Shown one piece after another: positions 16,095 to 24,689 of a stretch of DNA of 64,000 nucleotides. The first letter of the stretch is position 1; every line of letters begins with the position of its first letter. The DNA is from Actinophytocola sp049647105 (GTDB lineage Bacteria > Actinomycetota > Actinomycetes > Mycobacteriales > Pseudonocardiaceae): assembly GCF_049647105.1 (NCBI RefSeq), contig NZ_JBARWZ010000121.1, positions 1 through 64,000 of the forward strand. The letters are read 5' to 3'. The position numbers were made by a program, and so were the translations under genes. Below the pieces are notes generated by a model. That model was not told the DNA's origin and ran no database searches. It saw only the letters and a program-made list of their open reading frames with translations.

Positions 16095-16119
16095 CAACCG
16101 CCCGGTAACCGGGCGGTTG
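16095..16119 (+). terminator. Hairpin terminator after fmdB
   Basis: 11-bp perfect inverted repeat CAACCGCCCGG / CCGGGCGGTTG with a 3-nt TAA loop, located 32 nt after the fmdB stop. There is no T-tract, which is common in high-GC actinomycetes. Confidence 0.6.
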
Positions 16120-16148
16120 TGTCGTGTCCCCGCCGTACCGTCGGCCCC

Positions 16149-16772
16149 ATGAAGCTCCCCATCCGCGGCTGGCCCCGCAGACTCGCCATCCGCCGCCTGG
16201 TGGCTGCACTGCTCGTGCTCGCGGCGGCGGTGCTGGCGATCAGCCCGCAACCCCGCGAACCGGACACCGTCCCGATGCTCGTTGCGTCCCGGGACCTGGC
16301 ACCAGGCACGACCCTGCGCGACGCGGACCTGACGGTGTCACGGCTGCCCCCGTCGTTACGCCCGCGCTCCGCGCTGACGGACCCGGGCCAGGCAACAGGC
16401 CGGGTGCTGGCGGCCGCGACCACGGCGGGCGAACCACTGACGAACGCACGCATGGTGGGCCCGGAGAACACCCGCCTGACGGCGGGCGACCCGTCGGCGG
16501 CGGCCGTCCCGTTCCGGCTGGCCGACCCCGCGGTGGCAGGGCTGCTGACCCCAGGCTTACGCGTGGACGTGGTGACGGTGGCCCCGGAGACAGTGGCCCC
16601 GGAGACGGCGTCCGGAGCGGTGGTCCTGGCCGCGAACGCGACAGTGCTGACGGTGAGGCCCGCCGACAAGGCGGCTGAAGGCCACCTGGTGGTGCTGGCG
16701 CTGCCGAGGGAGGAAGCGACCAGGGTGGCGGCCGCATCGCTGGGCCAGCCGGTGGCGGTCACCCTCCGCTGA
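16149..16772 (+). CDS. SAF-domain membrane-anchored protein (CpaB-like)
   Basis: A 207-residue protein. The ATG at 16149 is chosen (MKLPIRGWPRRLAIRR) because it puts a basic cluster directly before the single membrane segment at about residues 18-35 (LVAALLVLAAAVLAI). The SAF fold follows: VPMLVASRDLAPGTTLRDADLT, GRVLAAATTAGEPLTNARMVGP, then a C-terminal half with LLTPGLRVDVVTV. This arrangement is that of RcpC/CpaB-type Flp pilus assembly proteins, but no other pilus gene is nearby, so a role in pilus assembly is only inferred. Confidence 0.75.
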   Translation: MKLPIRGWPRRLAIRRLVAALLVLAAAVLAISPQPREPDTVPMLVASRDLAPGTTLRDADLTVSRLPPSLRPRSALTDPGQATGRVLAAATTAGEPLTNARMVGPENTRLTAGDPSAAAVPFRLADPAVAGLLTPGLRVDVVTVAPETVAPETASGAVVLAANATVLTVRPADKAAEGHLVVLALPREEATRVAAASLGQPVAVTLR

Positions 16773-16902
16773 CCCAGCGGCACCCAAGCCTGCCGCTGCC
16801 CGTCTCCAGCCCCTGCTTGCGGAGGTCTGTTCGCGCCCGGCGGTCGGCACCCTCCGTAGGTCACTACGCTGCGTCGGCAAACGACCTGAAAGGAGCCCGT
16901 CG

Positions 16903-17388
16903 TTGTTAAAGGGTTTCAAAGACTTCATCATGCGCGGGAACGTCCTGGACCTGGCCGTCGCGGTGATCATCGGCACCGCGTTCACCGCGATCGTGACCGC
17001 CATCGCCACCCACTTCATCAAACCGCTCATCGCGGCCATCGGTGGCGCGAACGTATCCGGCCTTTCGTGGATGATCGTCAGCGGCAACCAGGCGTCCCGC
17101 ATCGACTTCGCGGCGATCATCACCGCGATCATCAACTTCTTGATCGTCGCGGGGGTCGTCTACTTCGTGATCGTGCTGCCCATGAAGACGATCCAGGAGC
17201 GGCGCAGGCGCGGCGAGGAGGCGGGCCCGTCCGAGCCGACCGATGTCGAGCTGCTCATCGAGATCCGCGACCTGCTCCGTGAGCAGCAGCAGCGTGTGCC
17301 CGTGGGACAGCAGGGCCCGCAGCGCGGGATGCCCCCACAGGGCGGGCTGCCACCCCAGGGTGGAATGCCACGGCAGCGCCCGTACTGA
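16903..17388 (+). CDS. mscL: Large-conductance mechanosensitive channel
   Basis: A 161-residue homopentameric channel that releases solutes on hypo-osmotic shock. The start is TTG at 16903: it gives the canonical MLKGFKDFIMRGNVLDLAVAVIIGTAFTAIV, and AAAGGAG at 16889-16895 lies at proper distance. TM1 is about residues 13-37, the periplasmic loop contains SGLSWMIV, and TM2 is about 68-92 (IITAIINFLIVAGVVYFVIV). The cytoplasmic helix VELLIEIRDLLREQ is present. The tail after residue 127 is a Gln/Gly/Pro-rich extension with repeated PPQGG units, longer than in E. coli MscL. Confidence 0.92.
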   Translation: MLKGFKDFIMRGNVLDLAVAVIIGTAFTAIVTAIATHFIKPLIAAIGGANVSGLSWMIVSGNQASRIDFAAIITAIINFLIVAGVVYFVIVLPMKTIQERRRRGEEAGPSEPTDVELLIEIRDLLREQQQRVPVGQQGPQRGMPPQGGLPPQGGMPRQRPY

Positions 17389-17394
17389 CGTCGG

Positions 17395-17423
17395 GGTGCT
17401 GGGGAGGAGCCCTCCCCAGCACC
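17395..17423. terminator. Bidirectional hairpin between mscL and the converging gene
   Basis: Perfect 13-bp inverted repeat GGTGCTGGGGAGG / CCTCCCCAGCACC with a 3-nt AGC loop. It sits 6 nt after the mscL stop and 2 nt before the end of the small minus-strand gene, so it can serve both converging transcripts. Confidence 0.8.
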
Positions 17424-17425
17424 TG

Positions 17426-17578
17426 CTACTCGTGGTGCGGCGGGCGTTCCCGCTCGTACCAGTCGTCGCGGTCGTCCGGCGGTGTCGGGTCGCGCTCGTC
17501 GGACGTCGTCGACGGGAGCACGTCGCCGAAGATCTCGTCGAGGTCGGGCTCGGCGTCCCGACGCGGCCGGTCCGGCAT
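17426..17578 (-). CDS. Small conserved acidic protein downstream of mogA
   Basis: A 50-residue ORF too short for most gene finders. The ATG at 17578-17576 overlaps the mogA stop by one base (TGATG), a classic coupling arrangement. The product begins MPDRPRRDAEPDLDEIFGDVLP, continues with STTSDERDP and ends WYERERPPHHE. It is highly charged, has strong G/C third-position bias and ends exactly before a terminator, all of which support real coding. I recall similar short proteins in this position in other actinomycetes, but the function is unknown. Confidence 0.6.
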   Translation of the reverse strand: MPDRPRRDAEPDLDEIFGDVLPSTTSDERDPTPPDDRDDWYERERPPHHE

Positions 17579-18072
17579 CAGTCCAGTGCCGACAGCTGGT
17601 CGATCACGTGGGGCACGAGCGCGGACAGCGTCGCCATCCCGTCGCGCACCGCCGAACGCGAACCGGCCAGGTTGACCACCAGTGTGCTGCCGGAGATCCC
17701 GACGAGCCCCCGCGAGATGCCCGCGTCCACCGCGCCCGCGGCGAGCCCGGACGACCGGATCGCCTCGGCGATGCCCGGGATCGGCCGGTCGAGCACGCCC
17801 TGCGTGGCATCCGGGGTCACGTCGCGCGGCGACACACCGGTGCCGCCGACGGTGACCACCACATCGGCACCGCCGATCACCGCGGTGTTCAGCGCGTTGC
17901 GGATGTCCACGATCTCCCCAGCCACCGCGACGGTCCCGTCGACGATGAACCCGTTCTCCTCCAACAGCTCGGTAACCAGCGGCCCCACGGTGTCCTCGTG
18001 CTCCCCGTGCGCCACCCGGTCGTCCACGATCACGATGAGGGCTCTGCCGAGTCGTTGCGCGCTCCGTTCCAT
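17578..18072 (-). CDS. mogA: MogA/MoaB-family molybdenum cofactor protein
   Basis: A 164-residue protein of the MoCF_biosynth fold, which adenylylates molybdopterin before molybdate insertion. Visible motifs: ALIVIVDDRVAHGEHEDTVGPLV (start and first strand), VVTVGGTGVSPRDVTPDAT (the TGGTGxxxRDxTPEA molybdopterin-binding motif) and SRGLVGISGSTLVVNLAGS (the substrate loop). Length is normal. It is followed, with a one-base overlap, by a small conserved ORF. The Glp/MoeA-like gene is 4 kb away, but other Moco genes are not in the window. Confidence 0.85.
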   Translation of the reverse strand: MERSAQRLGRALIVIVDDRVAHGEHEDTVGPLVTELLEENGFIVDGTVAVAGEIVDIRNALNTAVIGGADVVVTVGGTGVSPRDVTPDATQGVLDRPIPGIAEAIRSSGLAAGAVDAGISRGLVGISGSTLVVNLAGSRSAVRDGMATLSALVPHVIDQLSALD

Positions 18073-18219
18073 GCGCTCACCGTAGCCGTGTCCACCGCCC
18101 TGCCATCGGCAACCCGGCCAGCCCGGCGAGCAGGTGACGCAACCCGAACTCGAACTGCTCCCCGCCGCCCCGGAGAACTGCCCGTCCGGCGAGACACCGT
18201 GTCGGCAACGACCTGGCGC

Positions 18220-19314
18220 CTACGCTGGCATCCGGGGGCCGGAGGCCAACGGCAATCGCACCTCGAAGCGGCATCCCGGTCCATGGTTGTGCGCGTTGAT
18301 GCGCCCTTTGTGCGCCTCCACCAGCCCCTTCGCGATGGCGAGCCCCAGCCCACCGCCAACCTGCTCGTCCCCCGACTGCGACGGTGTCCGCGCGGCGCTC
18401 CCCCGGAACGCGACATCGAACACCCGCGAAAGCTCGCCGTCCGGAATACCACCGCACCCGTCGTCCACGGCGAGCACCGCGTCGTCGCCGTCCACGTCCA
18501 CCCGCACCGCCACCGTCCCGTCGGGTGGCGTGTGCCGGATCGCGTTCGACACCAGGTTGCGGACGACCCGCGCGAGTTCCGGGTCCGACCCCAGCACCAC
18601 CGGCGCGGTCGTGGCGTTGGCCAGTATCCGCACCCGTTTCCGTTGTGCCACCGGCACTTGCGCGGCCAGCACATCACCGACCACCTCGCGGAGCGCCACC
18701 TGCGACATGGTCAACCGCAGCGCACCGGCGGTGATCCGGGACAGTTCGAAGAGATCGTCGACCATCCCCGACAGGCGCCGTGACTCGCCACCGATGCGGC
18801 TCGCGTAGCCCGCCACCTCCGACGGCGACGACACGACCCCGTCGGCGAGGGCCTCGGCCATCGCGCGGATGCCGGCCAACGGTGTTCGCAGGTCGTGGCT
18901 GATCCACGCCACCAGCTCCCGCCGCGACGCCTCCGCCACGCGCTCGCGCTCCCGCGCCTCCCGTTCCCACACGCTGCGCCGCGCGATCGCCCGGCCGAGC
19001 ACCAGCGCCACCGGCACCGTCACCAGCAGCACCAGCAGGCACACCAGCGCCATGGTGGTCAGCGTCACGTTGAACATGAAACCGCTGACCCCGAGCACGC
19101 CGGTCAGCATCGCGACCACCGGGACCAGCACGAGCACGGTCATCGTCGTCGTCAGCGAGCCGCGGCGCACCCAGTACAGCAGCGCGGTCCCCACTGCCAC
19201 GACGGGCAGCACCAGCACCAGCGCCACCGGCACGATGTGCAGCGCGTGCGTGATCATGTCCCCGAACGACTCATTCGGGTCGATCATGCCCTGCGCCTGT
19301 TCACGCACGGTCAT
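18220..19314 (-). CDS. Two-component sensor histidine kinase
   Basis: A 364-residue kinase. The start is the ATG at 19314 (MTVREQAQGM), overlapping the regulator gene by 14 nt. Two membrane segments lie at about 28-50 and 58-105 with almost no extracytoplasmic sensor loop. The dimerisation box ELVAWISHDLRTPLAG carries the phosphoacceptor His140. The N box is VRNLVSNAIRHTPPDG, G1 is VDDGCGGIP and G2 is GGGLGLAIAKGLVEAHKG, so it is complete. The short loop suggests intramembrane sensing. The partner is the OmpR-type regulator just upstream; the signal is unknown. Confidence 0.88.
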   Translation of the reverse strand: MTVREQAQGMIDPNESFGDMITHALHIVPVALVLVLPVVAVGTALLYWVRRGSLTTTMTVLVLVPVVAMLTGVLGVSGFMFNVTLTTMALVCLLVLLVTVPVALVLGRAIARRSVWEREARERERVAEASRRELVAWISHDLRTPLAGIRAMAEALADGVVSSPSEVAGYASRIGGESRRLSGMVDDLFELSRITAGALRLTMSQVALREVVGDVLAAQVPVAQRKRVRILANATTAPVVLGSDPELARVVRNLVSNAIRHTPPDGTVAVRVDVDGDDAVLAVDDGCGGIPDGELSRVFDVAFRGSAARTPSQSGDEQVGGGLGLAIAKGLVEAHKGRINAHNHGPGCRFEVRLPLASGPRMPA

Positions 19315-19987
19315 AGCGGTATCCCACTCCCCACACCGTCGCGATGCGGACCGGCTTCGCGGGCGTCTTCTCGATCTTCTCCCGCAACCGTCGCACATGG
19401 ACGGTCACAGTGGACTGATCGCCGAAGTCCCAGCCCCACACCCGCTCCAGCAACTGCTCACGGCTGAACGCCTCGCCGGGGTGGGCCATGAGGAACGCCA
19501 GCAGGTCGAACTCGCGGGTCGTCAGCGGCATCTCGGTACCGGCGAGCGTCGCCCGGCGCGCACCGGCGTCGAGGCGCAGGTCGCCGTCGACCACATCCGT
19601 CGACGGTGCCGAGCGGCCCGACCGCCGCAGCACCGACGACACCCGCAGCGCCAGTTCCCTCGGGCTGAACGGCTTCGTCACGTAGTCGTCCGCACCCAGC
19701 TGCAGCCCGGCTATCCGGTTCTCCTCCTCGCCGAGGGCGGTCAGCATCACCACCGGCACGGCGCTGGTCTCCCGCAGCCTGCGGCACACCTCGAGCCCGT
19801 CGATGCCAGGCAGCATCAGGTCCAGCACCACCAGGTCCGGGTCGTGCCCGGCGATCCACGCGAGCGCGTCCTCACCGTTGTCGGCCAGCGCCACCCGATG
19901 CCCGGCCAGCTCCAGGTACCGCCGCACGACGTCGCGCACGGTCAGGTCGTCGTCCACGACGAGCACGATCGACTGATTCACGGCCAC
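19301..19987 (-). CDS. OmpR/PhoB-family response regulator
   Basis: A 228-residue regulator. The receiver domain has the acidic pair VDDD (residues 11-14), phosphoacceptor Asp56 in LVVLDLMLPG, a Thr in VVMLTALG and Lys in YVTKPFSP. The winged helix has TREFDLLAFLMAHPGEAFSREQLLERVWG and STVTVHVRRLREKIE. It starts with GTG at 19987 (or GTG 19981) and overlaps the histidine kinase, forming a standard pair. The nearby ThDP enzyme gene (20012) reads towards it and ends 25 nt upstream. Confidence 0.9.
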   Translation of the reverse strand: MAVNQSIVLVVDDDLTVRDVVRRYLELAGHRVALADNGEDALAWIAGHDPDLVVLDLMLPGIDGLEVCRRLRETSAVPVVMLTALGEEENRIAGLQLGADDYVTKPFSPRELALRVSSVLRRSGRSAPSTDVVDGDLRLDAGARRATLAGTEMPLTTREFDLLAFLMAHPGEAFSREQLLERVWGWDFGDQSTVTVHVRRLREKIEKTPAKPVRIATVWGVGYRYDRA

Positions 19988-20011
19988 CCACCAGATCGTC
20001 GGGACATGCGG

Positions 20012-21574
20012 TCAGCTGATCTCGATCTCGATCACGGCGGCGGTGCCCAGCACGCGATCCAGCGCGGCCGCGAACTCGTCCGGTGTGCGGACCCGTTCGC
20101 CGCGCGCGCCGAACGACCGCGCGTACGCGGCGAAGTCCGGGTTCACCAGGTCGGTGCCGTACTCGCGGCCGGGGAACCGGCGCCGCTGATGGTCGCGGAT
20201 CGTGCCGTAGGAGTTGTTGTTGACCACGACCACGAGTGGCGCCAGCCCGTACCGGACCGCGGTGGACAGCTCCTGACCGGTCATGAGGAAGCACCCGTCG
20301 CCCGCGAACGCGACCGAGGGCCGGTCCGGCGCCACGAGCTGCGCGGCGATCGCGGCGGGCAGCCCGAACCCCATGGACCCGGACTGCGTACCGAGGTGCG
20401 ACGGGAACGTCGTGAACCGGTGGTGCCGCTGGGGCCACGCCGTGTACGCACCCGCGCCGGAGCTGATCACCGGGTCGGGCACCCGCTGCGCCAGCACCCG
20501 CATGAACTCCGTCGCGACCGACGGCGCGGGTCCGCGAAGGTAGTTCTCCCGCAGCCGGGACAGCCACGGCGTCGCGTCGCCGTCGGCCGTCGGCAACGCG
20601 GCGGCGAACCGCGCGGGACCGGCGACGATCGCCAGGTCCGCGCGGTGCACGCGGTGCGGCACAAGGGGATCCGGGTGCACATGGAGGAGCTTCTGCGTGG
20701 GCACCGGCACGTCGAGCAACGCGAAGTCGTCCACGGTCAGCGCGTCGGGCCGGGTGCCGACGAACGCGAGCACGTCGGTGTCCGCCACGGCGGCGGACAG
20801 CCCCGGCGTGGTGCCGAGCCCGAGCGTGCCGACGAACACGGGTGAGCGGTGGTCGACGAGGTCCTGGTGCCGCACCGCGGTGGCGAGCGGAATCCCGGCC
20901 GACTCGGCGAACCGCCGCACCGCGACGGTCGCGTCGCGGGTCCATCCGGTGCCGCCGACCACCAGCAACGGCCGCTCCGCACCCATCAGCGCGGCCACGA
21001 ACGCCTCGACCTCCGACGCCGACGGCGCGGGCACCACCGGCGGCACGGCCGGCACGACCGGCGCCGCGGTCTGCGCGGACAGCACGTCCTCCGGCAGCTC
21101 CAGCACCACCGGCCCCGGCTCCCCGGACACCGCGGTCACCATGGCCCGCGCGACGAACTCTGCCGCCCGGTCCGGATCGTCGACGCGGAACACCGCCTTC
21201 GCGAGCGGCGCGAACATCGCGCGGACGTCGACTTCCTGGAACGCCACCCGGTCCCGATTGCCGGTCGGCACCTGCCCGACGAGCAACACCATCGGCGCCG
21301 CGTCCTGCCGTGCGACGTGCACGCCGCCGCTCGCGTTGGTGGCGCCGGGCCCCCGGGTGACGAGGCAGATACCGGGCCTGCCGGTGAGCTTCCCGTACGC
21401 GGCGGCCATCATCGCGGCCCCGGTCTCCTGCCGGGCGGTGATCAGCCGGACCTGCTCGCGGTGGGTGTACAGCCCGTCGAGCACCGGCAGATAGCTCTCC
21501 CCCGGCACGCAAAAGGCCAGGTCAGCACCGCACTCGACAAGCTGTTCGACGATCACGTGCCCGGCGAGCCGCAT
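20012..21574 (-). CDS. ThDP-dependent enzyme, acetolactate synthase/benzoylformate decarboxylase type
   Basis: A 520-residue enzyme. The start is ATG 21574 (MRLAGHVIVEQLVECGADLAFCVPGESYL), the normal N-terminus of this superfamily. The PYR domain contains the catalytic Glu in ITARQETGAAMMA and the TRGPGATN loop. The PP domain has SGSMGFGLPAAIAAQL and the ThDP/Mg motif GDGCFLMTGQEL through VVVNNNSYG. There is no FAD-specific evidence and no small subunit gene (ilvN) nearby, so it is probably not the anabolic AHAS. Candidates are a catabolic acetolactate synthase, an oxo-acid decarboxylase or a related carboligase; the substrate cannot be assigned. Confidence 0.8.
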   Translation of the reverse strand: MRLAGHVIVEQLVECGADLAFCVPGESYLPVLDGLYTHREQVRLITARQETGAAMMAAAYGKLTGRPGICLVTRGPGATNASGGVHVARQDAAPMVLLVGQVPTGNRDRVAFQEVDVRAMFAPLAKAVFRVDDPDRAAEFVARAMVTAVSGEPGPVVLELPEDVLSAQTAAPVVPAVPPVVPAPSASEVEAFVAALMGAERPLLVVGGTGWTRDATVAVRRFAESAGIPLATAVRHQDLVDHRSPVFVGTLGLGTTPGLSAAVADTDVLAFVGTRPDALTVDDFALLDVPVPTQKLLHVHPDPLVPHRVHRADLAIVAGPARFAAALPTADGDATPWLSRLRENYLRGPAPSVATEFMRVLAQRVPDPVISSGAGAYTAWPQRHHRFTTFPSHLGTQSGSMGFGLPAAIAAQLVAPDRPSVAFAGDGCFLMTGQELSTAVRYGLAPLVVVVNNNSYGTIRDHQRRRFPGREYGTDLVNPDFAAYARSFGARGERVRTPDEFAAALDRVLGTAAVIEIEIS

Positions 21575-21757
21575 GGCCGGAGTGTGCCAGACGACGAGCG
21601 CCGCACGCGGGCGAGCGAGGGGTTTACCGTCCGCGTGCGGCGTCGCGCAGAGCCCCACGTGGAGCCCTTCCCGGCTCGGGGGCATCGAGCCGGAGTAGAT
21701 CTCGGCCGCTTCCCGCGGCTGAGCGTTCCGGTGGGGACTCGAGTGGTCCCCGTTTCA

Positions 21758-23239
21758 TCATCGTGGCTCGACGGTCTGACCGGCAAGGGTCGCGTCGACC
21801 GTGCGTGAGCCGTTCTCCAGCTCGAGCTGAACCTTGTCCCCAGGCGCGTGGGAGCGAACCGCGGCGACGAGCGCGTCGGACGTGTCGATCCGGCGGCTGT
21901 CGAGCTTGGTGACGACGTCACCCTTCTTCAGGCCCGCCTTCTCCCCGGCGCTGCCCGCGACGACGTCCTCGATCAGCGCGCCGCCCCCGGGGTTGTCGCG
22001 CACGCTCACGCCGAGCACGGTCTGCGTCGCCTTGCCGGTCTCGACGATCTCGTCGGCCGTGCGCCGCGCCTGGTCGATCGGGATGGCGAAGCCGATGCCG
22101 ACCGAGCCGGCCTGACCGGCACCCGCCTGCGGCGAGTAGATGGCCGAGTTGATGCCGACGATCTGGCCCTGCATGTTGACGAGCGGGCCACCGGAGTTGC
22201 CGGGGTTGATCGCGGCGTCGGTCTGGATCGCGTCCAGCACGGTCGCCTGCGAGCCGTCCTCGCCGCCCGCGCGGGTGGGCCGGTGCAGCGAGGAGATGAT
22301 GCCGGACGTGACGGTGCCGGACAGCTCGAACGGCGAGCCGATCGCCACCACGCCCTGGCCGACCTTGAGCGCATCGGAACTGCCCAGCTCCACGACCGGC
22401 AGCCCCGACTTGCCCTCGGCCTTCACCACGGCGACGTCCGAGGTCGGGTCCCGGCCGACGATGGTGGCGGTGGCGGTGCTGCCGTCGGAGAACACGGCCG
22501 AGATCCGGCCGCTTTCCGCGGCGGCCTCGACCACGTGGTTGTTGGTCAGGATCAGCCCGTCGGAGCTGATGATGAAGCCCGAGCCCTCCCCTGCCGAGGA
22601 CTGGCCTTGTACCTGCAACTGCACCACACCTGGCGAGACCTTCTCCGCCACCGCCTCGACCGACCCGGCAGGACTCGAGGAGGTCTGCTGGGCGGGCGGC
22701 TCCTGGTCGAGCGCGTTGGTGATCGGGGCGTTCGATGCGTTGTCGGCGACGAGATACCCGCCAACGGCACCCGCGCCACCCCCGACGAGCAGGGCGAGCA
22801 CGGCGACACCGGCAACGAGCGCACCATGGCCTCGGCGCTGCTCGGGCACGTCCCGCACCGGCCTGCTCGGCGCGTTCGGGTTGGGCAGGTAGTTCCCGGT
22901 CTGCGGCGCCTGCGCACCGGCCGCGGACCCGAACAGCACCTGCTCCCGGGTCGGCTGGTTCGTGGGGGCGGCCGCCCACTGGCTCTGTGGCGAGGCCTGG
23001 TACGCGGGCCGGGCCCATTCATGCTGCGGCGCATGGGCCTGCGGAGTGGCCGCCCCTGCCGCCCATCCCGCCGGCTCCTGCGGAGTGGCGGGCGCAGCGG
23101 TCTCTGCCCGCGGCGCGTCCGGCGCCGCCCACTCGTTCTGTGTGGCCTGCGCGTCGCCCTGCGGAACCTCTGCGGGGTGGCTTGCCCTGTCCGTCCGCGG
23201 CGTGGGCTGCTCCCCATCGGGCCGGTTGTCCTCGCTCAT
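21758..23239 (-). CDS. pepD: HtrA-type PDZ serine protease (PepD-like)
   Basis: A 493-residue membrane-anchored protease. The N-terminal 130 residues are Pro/Gln/Ala-rich and cytoplasmic, followed by a membrane anchor at about 140-162. The trypsin-like domain has the complete triad His235 (LTNNHVV), Asp268 (DPTSDVAVV) and Ser349 (NPGNSGGPL). One PDZ domain covers about 400-490 (AGLKKGDVVTKLDSRRID). It degrades or refolds damaged envelope proteins. It lies directly downstream of an MprB-MprA-like pair on the same strand. In mycobacteria MprAB controls pepD under envelope stress, so the same circuit is likely here. Confidence 0.85.
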   Translation of the reverse strand: MSEDNRPDGEQPTPRTDRASHPAEVPQGDAQATQNEWAAPDAPRAETAAPATPQEPAGWAAGAATPQAHAPQHEWARPAYQASPQSQWAAAPTNQPTREQVLFGSAAGAQAPQTGNYLPNPNAPSRPVRDVPEQRRGHGALVAGVAVLALLVGGGAGAVGGYLVADNASNAPITNALDQEPPAQQTSSSPAGSVEAVAEKVSPGVVQLQVQGQSSAGEGSGFIISSDGLILTNNHVVEAAAESGRISAVFSDGSTATATIVGRDPTSDVAVVKAEGKSGLPVVELGSSDALKVGQGVVAIGSPFELSGTVTSGIISSLHRPTRAGGEDGSQATVLDAIQTDAAINPGNSGGPLVNMQGQIVGINSAIYSPQAGAGQAGSVGIGFAIPIDQARRTADEIVETGKATQTVLGVSVRDNPGGGALIEDVVAGSAGEKAGLKKGDVVTKLDSRRIDTSDALVAAVRSHAPGDKVQLELENGSRTVDATLAGQTVEPR

Positions 23240-23294
23240 GTGACCCACCTTCCGCCTTGGTCCTGAGAACGGCCTGAGATCAACCTATGCGGAA

Positions 23295-24689
23295 CTACAG
23301 AATCGGTTCTGAACTTCCGGGGAGTCTCATCGCGATCAGTGCCCCGCCGTCGGCTGATCTACCCGCGAACACCGCACCCCCGTGCCGTTCGACCGCGCTC
23401 TTCACGATCGCGAGCCCCAGCCCGGAGCCGGGCAGCGTGCGGGCCTCGTCCGACCGGTAGAAGCGGTCGAACACGTGGGGCAGGTCCGAGTCCTTGATCC
23501 CCGGTCCGGCGTCGGCGACCTGCAGGAACGCGTACCCGTGCGCGGCGGGCCGCAGGTCGACCCGCACGGTCCCGTCCGCCGGGCTGAACTTCACCGCGTT
23601 GTCCAGCAGGTTCAGCACCGCCCGCTCCAGCGTGTGCGGCTCGCCGACCAGGAACCACGGCTGCAGGTCGACCTCGAAGTGCACGTCGCCCGCCCGTCGT
23701 CGCGCCCTGGCGAGCGCCTGCTCGACGACCTCGACCATGTCCACGCGCTCGTGCGCGAGCGCGGGTGCGTCCTCCCGCGCCAGCTCGACGAGGTCGCCGA
23801 TGAGCTGGGTCAGCTCGTCCAGCTGCGCGCGCAGGTCCTCGTGGATCTCCACCCGGTCGAGTTCCGACAGCTGCGGCGTGTCCGGCTTCTCCGCGGACAG
23901 CAGCAGCTCCAGGTTGGTGCGCAGCGAGGTCAGCGGCGTGCGCAGCTCGTGCCCGGCGTCCGCGACGAGCTGCCGCTGCCGGTTCTGCGCGTCCGCGACC
24001 GCGGTGAGCATGACGTTGAAGCTGTGCGACAGGCGGGCCAGCTCGTCGTCGCCGTCGACCTGGATCGGTCGCAGGTCACCGGTACGGGCGACGCGCTCGG
24101 TCGCGCGGGTCAGCCGCTGCACGGGCCGCAGCCCGGTCCTCGCCACGGCCGTGCCGGCGGCGGCCGCGACCACCACGCCAGCGCCGCCGATCAGGAACAG
24201 GACCAGCGACAGGTCGGAGAGCTGCTTCCTCGTAGGCCCCCACGACTGCGCCAGCACCAGCGCGTTGCCCTGGTACGGCACGGCGACCACCCGCGAGTCG
24301 GACTTCCCGTCGGTGCGGATGTGCGGTTTCCCGCCCTTCGCGACGGCCACCTCGTCGGGACCGATCGGCGGCAGGCTCTCGTCGGTGCCGATGGCCACGT
24401 GCCCGGTGTCGTCGACCAGCGCCACCTCGACGCCGGAGAGCCCCAGCAGCCCGACCGGCAGCTGGGCACCGGACGGGGTCTGCACGATCCACTCGTTCCG
24501 CACCGTGGCCTGCGCCTTCTGCCACAGGGTCTCGTCAAGCTGCGCGTACAGGTTCTCGCGCACGGTCCAGTACGCCCCCAGGGACACCAGAGCCACCGCG
24601 CCCGCCACACAGCTGGCCGCGAGCATCGTCACTCGCGACCGGAGCGACACCCGCTTCCTCCCGGCGGGCGGTCCGGACAGCAACATCAC
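23295..24689 (-). CDS. mprB: MprB-like sensor histidine kinase
   Basis: A 464-residue kinase. TM1 is at about 22-45, an extracytoplasmic sensor domain of about 110 residues follows, TM2 is at about 160-182 and then comes a HAMP linker (RTGLRPVQRLTRATERVARTG). The H box LVADAGHELRTPLTSL has His247; the N box is NLLDNAVKFSP, G1 is VADAGPGIKDSDLPHVFDRF and G2 is GSGLGLAIVKSAVERHGG. Its start overlaps the regulator stop (ATGA). The order regulator, kinase, HtrA protease is that of mycobacterial mprA-mprB-pepD, and the HAMP/periplasmic layout fits. It probably senses envelope stress. Confidence 0.85.
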   Translation of the reverse strand: MMLLSGPPAGRKRVSLRSRVTMLAASCVAGAVALVSLGAYWTVRENLYAQLDETLWQKAQATVRNEWIVQTPSGAQLPVGLLGLSGVEVALVDDTGHVAIGTDESLPPIGPDEVAVAKGGKPHIRTDGKSDSRVVAVPYQGNALVLAQSWGPTRKQLSDLSLVLFLIGGAGVVVAAAAGTAVARTGLRPVQRLTRATERVARTGDLRPIQVDGDDELARLSHSFNVMLTAVADAQNRQRQLVADAGHELRTPLTSLRTNLELLLSAEKPDTPQLSELDRVEIHEDLRAQLDELTQLIGDLVELAREDAPALAHERVDMVEVVEQALARARRRAGDVHFEVDLQPWFLVGEPHTLERAVLNLLDNAVKFSPADGTVRVDLRPAAHGYAFLQVADAGPGIKDSDLPHVFDRFYRSDEARTLPGSGLGLAIVKSAVERHGGAVFAGRSADGGALIAMRLPGSSEPIL

